Part shown: positions 60,414 to 64,000 of the stretch, one piece after another | Layout of the letters: each line of letters starts with the position of its first letter | How positions within the stretch are numbered: position 1 is the first letter of the stretch | Source of the DNA: Cybelea sp963824595 | Lineage (GTDB): Bacteria > Vulcanimicrobiota > Vulcanimicrobiia > Vulcanimicrobiales > Vulcanimicrobiaceae | NCBI GenBank assembly: GCA_963824595.1 | Contig: CAWGPY010000010.1 | Coordinates: 1 to 64,000, forward strand | Length of the DNA stretch: 64,000 nucleotides | Reading direction: 5' to 3' | Made by a program: the position numbers and the translations under genes | Notes under the pieces: model-generated | Told to the model about the DNA's origin: nothing | The model's database searches: none | Seen by the model: the letters and a program-made list of their open reading frames with translations, nothing else

Positions 60414-60716
60414 TCAGTCGTCGCCGTCGGCGAGACGGCGGCCCGTAGCCTCGACGACCTTGCCCAGCATCGTGACCGCCTCCGCCCGGGTGGCGTTGCT
60501 GAACATGTAGCGAAGATGCTCGTCGGCGTCCTCGACGATCAATACGGCGCGCCGTCCCAAGCGCACAGAGGCAATCAACGAGTTCAGATACGCCTCGTCT
60601 TCGGGTGCGAGCACCGTTTGTTCCACGCCGTCGCAATTGCGCTCCAGCAATCGCTTCAGAACGGCGTCAATGTCGCTCGGTATTTCCACGTCTACCTCCA
60701 AGACCGAACCCGCCAC
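60414..60716 (-). CDS. Hypothetical 100-aa protein
   Basis: This cytosolic protein is acidic to neutral ('MAGSVLEVDVEIPSDIDAVL', 'GRRAVLIVEDADEHLRYMFS') with an alpha/beta composition and no signal or membrane segment. No family is recognised. It lies 43 bases downstream of the Nudix gene on the same strand, so the two are probably cotranscribed. Confidence 0.6.
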   Translation of the reverse strand: MAGSVLEVDVEIPSDIDAVLKRLLERNCDGVEQTVLAPEDEAYLNSLIASVRLGRRAVLIVEDADEHLRYMFSNATRAEAVTMLGKVVEATGRRLADGDD

Positions 60717-60759
60717 GTCCCATGTAGCAACGGCGACGGCGAGGTTACCTTACCAGTAA

Positions 60760-61314
60760 CTATCGACCCGGGTCACTTCCAATTTCTTTTTCTCCGCCCT
60801 GCAGCCAGAACAGTGCGACGACCGTTTTCGCATCCGCGATTCCGTCAGCTGCCAGGCGCCATGCCGCCTGAAAACTGAACCGCCCGATTTCGATTCTCTC
60901 GTCGTCGTCGAAATCCGGCTCGCCCGCGGTAAGCTCTTCCGCGTGGAAAAAGTGCATCACTTCCGAGCAAAAGCCCGGCGTCATCCAGAGCGACCCGACC
61001 GGGCGTATGCGCCCGGCGACGTAGCCGGTCTCCTCGCGCAGCTCGCGCCGAGCGCCGTCGGCCGGCGTCTCGCCGGGCTCGGCGGTTCCGGCCGGGATCT
61101 CCCAGAGCGCGGCTCGCGCCGGATGGCGGTACTGGCGCACGAGCACCAACTCGTTGGGCGCCGGGGTGGCGACGATGGCGATCGAGGCGCCGTGTTCCAC
61201 CACCTCGATCCGGTGCTCGGCCCCGTCGGCGTAGCGAACCTCGTCGGCGCGCACGTTGAAGACTCTGCCGGCAAACAGGCGGCGGCTGGAGAGCACCTGC
61301 GGGACGTCGTCCAT
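60760..61314 (-). CDS. nudF: Nudix hydrolase, ADP-ribose pyrophosphatase type
   Basis: The 184-residue protein has the complete Nudix box: 'GTAEPGETPADGARRELREE' followed by TGYVAG (GX5EX7REUXEEXGU), plus 'GSLWMTPGFCSEVMHFF', a segment seen in ADP-ribose pyrophosphatases, and the Pro about 17 residues after the box. It probably cleaves ADP-ribose to AMP and ribose 5-phosphate. It is divergent from the small membrane-protein gene. Confidence 0.88.
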   Translation of the reverse strand: MDDVPQVLSSRRLFAGRVFNVRADEVRYADGAEHRIEVVEHGASIAIVATPAPNELVLVRQYRHPARAALWEIPAGTAEPGETPADGARRELREETGYVAGRIRPVGSLWMTPGFCSEVMHFFHAEELTAGEPDFDDDERIEIGRFSFQAAWRLAADGIADAKTVVALFWLQGGEKEIGSDPGR

Positions 61315-61362
61315 TCGCGCGGGCTTGGCGGAACGGTTGCGTCACGCCTCGTAGGAAGCGCT

Positions 61363-61572
61363 GTGGCCCAACCCCCGTCGTCGGTCGCCGCCGAACTCGG
61401 CTGGCTGGCGTTCTTTCTCGCCGTCTTCGTCGTCGCCGTCTACGCGTTCGTGCGGTCGCTCGTGCCGCACCACTTCAACGACAAGGTTGCGATCGCGCTC
61501 GCCGCGATGTTTGCCGGTCTGGTGATGATCGGGGTGCGGGCGTGGGTGAGCGGACGATGGCGTCGCCGTTAG
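61363..61572 (+). CDS. Small two-helix membrane protein (69 aa)
   Basis: From GTG 61363 (AGGAAG five bases upstream) the protein has two hydrophobic helices ('LAFFLAVFVVAVYAFV', 'VAIALAAMFAGLVMIGVRAW') with a His-rich hinge (VPHHFND) and an Arg-rich end. Family unknown. Its 3' end overlaps the start of the methyltransferase gene by 16 bases, suggesting coupling. Confidence 0.6.
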   Translation: MAQPPSSVAAELGWLAFFLAVFVVAVYAFVRSLVPHHFNDKVAIALAAMFAGLVMIGVRAWVSGRWRRR

Positions 61573-62354
61573 GGCACCGGGCCGAGCGCCTGACCCGCGT
61601 GCGCTCGCTGCGGACCGTCAAGGGGCGGCGCGAGGCTCGCCGCTTCGCCTTCGAAGGACCCACGCTGCTGGCCGAGGCGCTTGCCAGCGGGTTTCCGATC
61701 GAAGAGCTCTACGCGACCCAGGCGGCCTACGACGCGAGCCCGCTCCTTCGCGATCTCGAGGGGGCAGGCACCCCCACGTTCTTGGTCGAGGGCGCCGCGG
61801 CCGCCGGCATCTCCGACGTGACGACGCCCAGCGGCGTCGTGGCCGTGGCGCCGGTTCGGCTGGCCGGCATCGAGGAGCTCTTTCGGCTGGGGAGCCCGAT
61901 CCTGGTGCTGGCCGACGTCAATGACCCGGCCAATGCCGGCACCCTCCTGCGGTCCGCCGATGCCTTCGGGTGCGCCGGCGTCGTCTTCGGCGCCCTTGGC
62001 ATCGACCCGTACCACCCGAAGGTCGTACGGGGCTCGATGGGGGCCGTTTTCCGGCTGCCGATGGCCGTCGGCGACGCCGCCCAGGTAGCGCGCGGGGCGG
62101 CGGCCGCGGGCGCGCGGCTGCTGGGCCTAACGGCCCATGGGACTCCCCTCGCCGAAGAGCGCTGGACGCATCCTTTCGGGCTGATCGTCGGCAACGAACG
62201 CCACGGATTGGGCGCGTGGGAAAGTCTCTGCGAGCGCACGCTCGCTATTCCGATGACCGGCCCGATCGAGAGTCTCAGTGCAGGTGTTGCGGGCTCGATC
62301 GCGCTGTACGAAGCGCGCCGCGCCGACCTTGTCAAGACAGTCCAACAGGGGTAA
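61557..62354 (+). CDS. SpoU/TrmH-family RNA 2'-O-methyltransferase
   Basis: The 265-residue protein has an N-terminal substrate-binding domain ('VRSLRTVKGRREARRFAFEG') and the SPOUT knot motifs 'NDPANAGTLLRSADAFG', 'LIVGNERHGL' and 'IPMTGPIESLSAGVAGSIALYE'. It methylates a ribose in rRNA or tRNA; RlmB- or TsnR-like members cannot be separated here. ATG 61557 is chosen; a GTG at 61542 is possible. Confidence 0.9.
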   Translation: MASPLGHRAERLTRVRSLRTVKGRREARRFAFEGPTLLAEALASGFPIEELYATQAAYDASPLLRDLEGAGTPTFLVEGAAAAGISDVTTPSGVVAVAPVRLAGIEELFRLGSPILVLADVNDPANAGTLLRSADAFGCAGVVFGALGIDPYHPKVVRGSMGAVFRLPMAVGDAAQVARGAAAAGARLLGLTAHGTPLAEERWTHPFGLIVGNERHGLGAWESLCERTLAIPMTGPIESLSAGVAGSIALYEARRADLVKTVQQG

Positions 62355-62385
62355 AAAGTCAAGACTACCGAGGGTAAAAGTCTCA

Positions 62386-62394
62386 TGCTATACT
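62386..62394 (+). promoter_or_regulatory. Extended -10 promoter of the pheS leader
   Basis: TGC-TATACT (62386-62394) is an extended -10 element (TGnTATACT). A -35 box is not convincing, as is usual with extended -10 promoters. Transcription would start about 62401 and run through the YqzL-like ORF and the terminator-like hairpin into pheS. Confidence 0.5.
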
Positions 62395-62445
62395 CAGGCG
62401 ACGCGGGCCGCCCGGAGCCGACGGTCAGAAGGAGACTGCAAGCGC

Positions 62446-62547
62446 ATGGCAACGTCCAATCTCTTCTGGAAGCTATTCGCCCAAACGGGTTCGATCGATG
62501 CCTACCTCGCGTATCGCAGGCTGTACGCCGCGCCGAGTCCCAGCTAA
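62446..62547 (+). CDS. YqzL-like small protein, or pheS leader peptide
   Basis: The 33-residue product 'MATSNLFWKLFAQTGSIDAY' + LAYRRLYAAPSPS resembles the YqzL family of tiny proteins ('FWKLFxxTGxIxAYLxYR'). The ATG is preceded by AAGGAGA at 62429-62435. It lies 97 bases before pheS with an intrinsic-terminator-like stem in between. It contains two Phe codons near the start, so it could also work as an attenuation leader for phenylalanyl-tRNA synthetase. Both roles are possible; neither is proven. Confidence 0.6.
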   Translation: MATSNLFWKLFAQTGSIDAYLAYRRLYAAPSPS

Positions 62548-62597
62548 ACGTTGAAGATTTCGGCCGCGCAGCATCGCTAGCGCCGGTTTTCTTGGAG

Positions 62598-62635
62598 GCG
62601 CCCGGTAACGTAGAACGAACCGGGCGCTTTGCTTT
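62598..62635 (+). terminator. Terminator-like hairpin before pheS
   Basis: GCGCCCGGT / ACCGGGCGC, a perfect 9-bp stem with a 12-base loop, followed by TTTGCTTT. It is 10 bases from the pheS start, so it fits an attenuator. Confidence 0.75.
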
Positions 62636-62644
62636 GGAAGAGCG

Positions 62645-63679
62645 ATGACGGAACTGGCCGAGCGGCTCCTCGAGCTGCAAAAAAACTTCGCAACCGACGC
62701 CGAACGCGCCACCGACGAGCAGGCGCTCGAGGCCGTGCGCGTCGCGTACCTCGGCCGGCACGGCGAGCTGACCAACGTGCGCCGTACCATCGGCACGCTG
62801 CCTGCCGACGAACGCCGGGACGCCGGCAAGACCATCAACGACGCCGTCGCGGTTATGGAGGGCCGGCTCGACGAGATGCGCGGGCGTCTCGAGTCGCGCG
62901 CGTTCGACGAGGAGCTGGCATCCTCGATCGACGTGACGTTCCCATCCACTCCGCCGGTCGCGGGAGCGATCCATCCGGTGCGCCGGATCGTCAACGACGC
63001 GTGCGCCTACTTCGAGCGCCACGGATTCGCGGTCGTCGTCGGGCCCGAGGCCGAGCCCGACTACTACAACTTCGACGCGCTCAACATTCCGAGCGACCAT
63101 CCCGCGCGCGAGAGCTTCGACTCCTTCTGGCTCACGCCGTCGCTGCTGCTGCGTCCGCACACGTCGCCGATGCAGATCCGCACCATGCAGAGCCATCAAC
63201 CGCCCATCGCGATCATCGCTCCCGGGAAATGCTACCGTCGCGATGCGGTGGACGCCCGCCACCTGTTTCAGTTCCATCAGATCGAGGGACTGCTGGTCGC
63301 CGAAGGCATTCACTTCGGCCATCTCAAGGGCATGCTCACCGGCCTCTGCCGCGAGCTCTTCGGACCCGCTCAGCGCGTGCGCTTCCGGCCGTCGTACTTT
63401 CCGTTCACCGAGCCGAGCGCCGAGGTGGACACGACGTGTCCGAGGTGCCGCGGCGCGGGCGGCGCGTGCGGCATGTGCGGCGGGTCGGCGTGGATCGAGC
63501 TCGGAGGTTCGGGCATGGTGCATCCCGGCGTGCTGCGCGAGGTGGGCTACGATCCGGAACGTTTCTCGGGCTGGGCGTTCGGGTTCGGCGTCGAGCGCAT
63601 CGGTCTGGCGCGTTACGAAGTGGACGACATCCGCCGCTTCGTCGACAGCGATCCCGACTTCGTAGCGCAGCTGAGCTAG
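62645..63679 (+). CDS. pheS: Phenylalanyl-tRNA synthetase alpha subunit
   Basis: The 344-residue protein has the N-terminal coiled coil (~1-90), then class II motifs: 'HPVRRIVNDACAYFERHGFAV', 'RPHTSPMQIRTMQ', motif 2 'PGKCYRRDAVDARHLFQFHQ' and motif 3 'FGFGVERIGLARYEV'. It aminoacylates tRNA-Phe as alpha2beta2 with PheT. A CxxC...CxxC insert ('CPRCRGAGGACGMCGGS') may bind zinc. GGAAG precedes the ATG. Confidence 0.97.
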   Translation: MTELAERLLELQKNFATDAERATDEQALEAVRVAYLGRHGELTNVRRTIGTLPADERRDAGKTINDAVAVMEGRLDEMRGRLESRAFDEELASSIDVTFPSTPPVAGAIHPVRRIVNDACAYFERHGFAVVVGPEAEPDYYNFDALNIPSDHPARESFDSFWLTPSLLLRPHTSPMQIRTMQSHQPPIAIIAPGKCYRRDAVDARHLFQFHQIEGLLVAEGIHFGHLKGMLTGLCRELFGPAQRVRFRPSYFPFTEPSAEVDTTCPRCRGAGGACGMCGGSAWIELGGSGMVHPGVLREVGYDPERFSGWAFGFGVERIGLARYEVDDIRRFVDSDPDFVAQLS

Positions 63680-63688
63680 GGAGCCTCG

Positions 63689-64000
63689 ATGCGCGTTCCG
63701 ATCAGCTGGCTTCGGGAATACGTGGATCTTCAAAACGATGCGGAGGCGATCGCCGAGCGCCTCGCGATGCTCGGATTTCCCGTCGAAGGCATCGAACGGC
63801 GTCCGGCGATCTCGGGCGTCGTCACCGCCAAGCTCGTGTCGGTCGACAAGCATCCCAACGCGGACCGGCTGCTCGTCGCGCAAGTTGACGCCGGCGGCGC
63901 GGCCCCGCTGACCATCGCGACCGCCGCAACCAACGTCGCAGCAGGGCAGACGATCGCGGTCGCAACCATCGGCGCGCGGCTCCCGCAGCTGACGATCGAG
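63689..64000 (+). CDS. pheT: Phenylalanyl-tRNA synthetase beta subunit, 5' part
   Basis: The visible 104 codons begin 'MRVPISWLREYVDLQNDAEA' and continue into the tRNA-binding OB domain ('DKHPNADRLLVAQVD'), the usual PheT N-terminus. The gene starts nine bases after the pheS stop behind AGGGAG and runs off the window; the editing and catalytic-like domains cannot be seen. Confidence 0.95.
   Translation, partial: MRVPISWLREYVDLQNDAEAIAERLAMLGFPVEGIERRPAISGVVTAKLVSVDKHPNADRLLVAQVDAGGAAPLTIATAATNVAAGQTIAVATIGARLPQLTIE

Overview
The window is dense, high-GC bacterial chromosome with short intergenic gaps, many ATGA/GTGA start-stop overlaps and frequent GTG/TTG starts. Housekeeping genes are typical of bacteria: enolase, NDK, LigA, UvrA/UvrB, Prs, L25, Pth, GlmU, GltX, infC-rpmI-rplT, pheST. 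The accessory set is unusual: a bacterial archaemetzincin, a tricorn-type protease, a GH125 mannosidase, a CopC-CopD fusion and cobalamin-dependent mutase genes. This points to a deep-branching, aerobic, probably soil-associated lineage. Eremiobacterota/WPS-2 would fit, but that is inference and cannot be proved from this sequence.

Layout. (1) 1-4.4 kb: visibly lower-GC accessory segment with two secreted proteins (one frameshifted), a broken family-B DNA polymerase and the last 44 codons of a tyrosine recombinase, next to a tRNA-Met(CAT) gene; it looks like the decayed end of an integrated element. (2) 4.5-11.7 kb: copper handling and probably oxidase assembly. A minus-strand operon encodes a CopC-CopD protein fused to a signal-peptidase-like domain that lacks both catalytic residues, a YcnI-like protein, a His-rich secreted protein and membrane proteins. 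A plus-strand set encodes a membrane protein, a TlpA-like thioredoxin and a Sco1 protein. (3) 11.7-17.6 kb: eno-ndk, birA, archaemetzincin, acpS-nnr, and a DJ-1/PfpI protein divergent from an AraC regulator. (4) 18.5-28.6 kb: a long minus-strand run, uvrB ... uvrA-ligA-trpF. (5) 28.7-33.6 kb: prs, rplY-pth-DUF190-crcB, a phosphoesterase remnant, and lysA behind a leader and terminator. (6) 33.6-35.4 kb: a degenerate M48-like membrane protein and a VapBC pair with an evident operator. (7) 35.4-41.4 kb: meaB-mcm large-mcm small-gltX-glmU. (8) 41.5-47.6 kb: GH125, tricorn protease, DUF2723 membrane protein. (9) 47.6-57.6 kb: glyoxylate shunt (aceA-aceB), two paralogous GT-C transferases flanking an IS1380 remnant, a cupin and tag, then an alpha/beta hydrolase and rocD. 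(10) 57.6-64 kb: infC-rpmI-rplT, a beta-lactamase-fold protein without its catalytic pair, nudF, an SpoU methyltransferase, and pheS-pheT (pheT runs off the end).

Most notable: three proteins with family active sites substituted at key residues (signal-peptidase domain, M48-like protein, class C beta-lactamase fold); apparent AUA start codons for both infC and pth; three promoter-leader-terminator arrangements, in front of lysA, infC and pheS; and a frameshift splitting a secreted protein. No CRISPR array, rRNA or complete transposon was seen.
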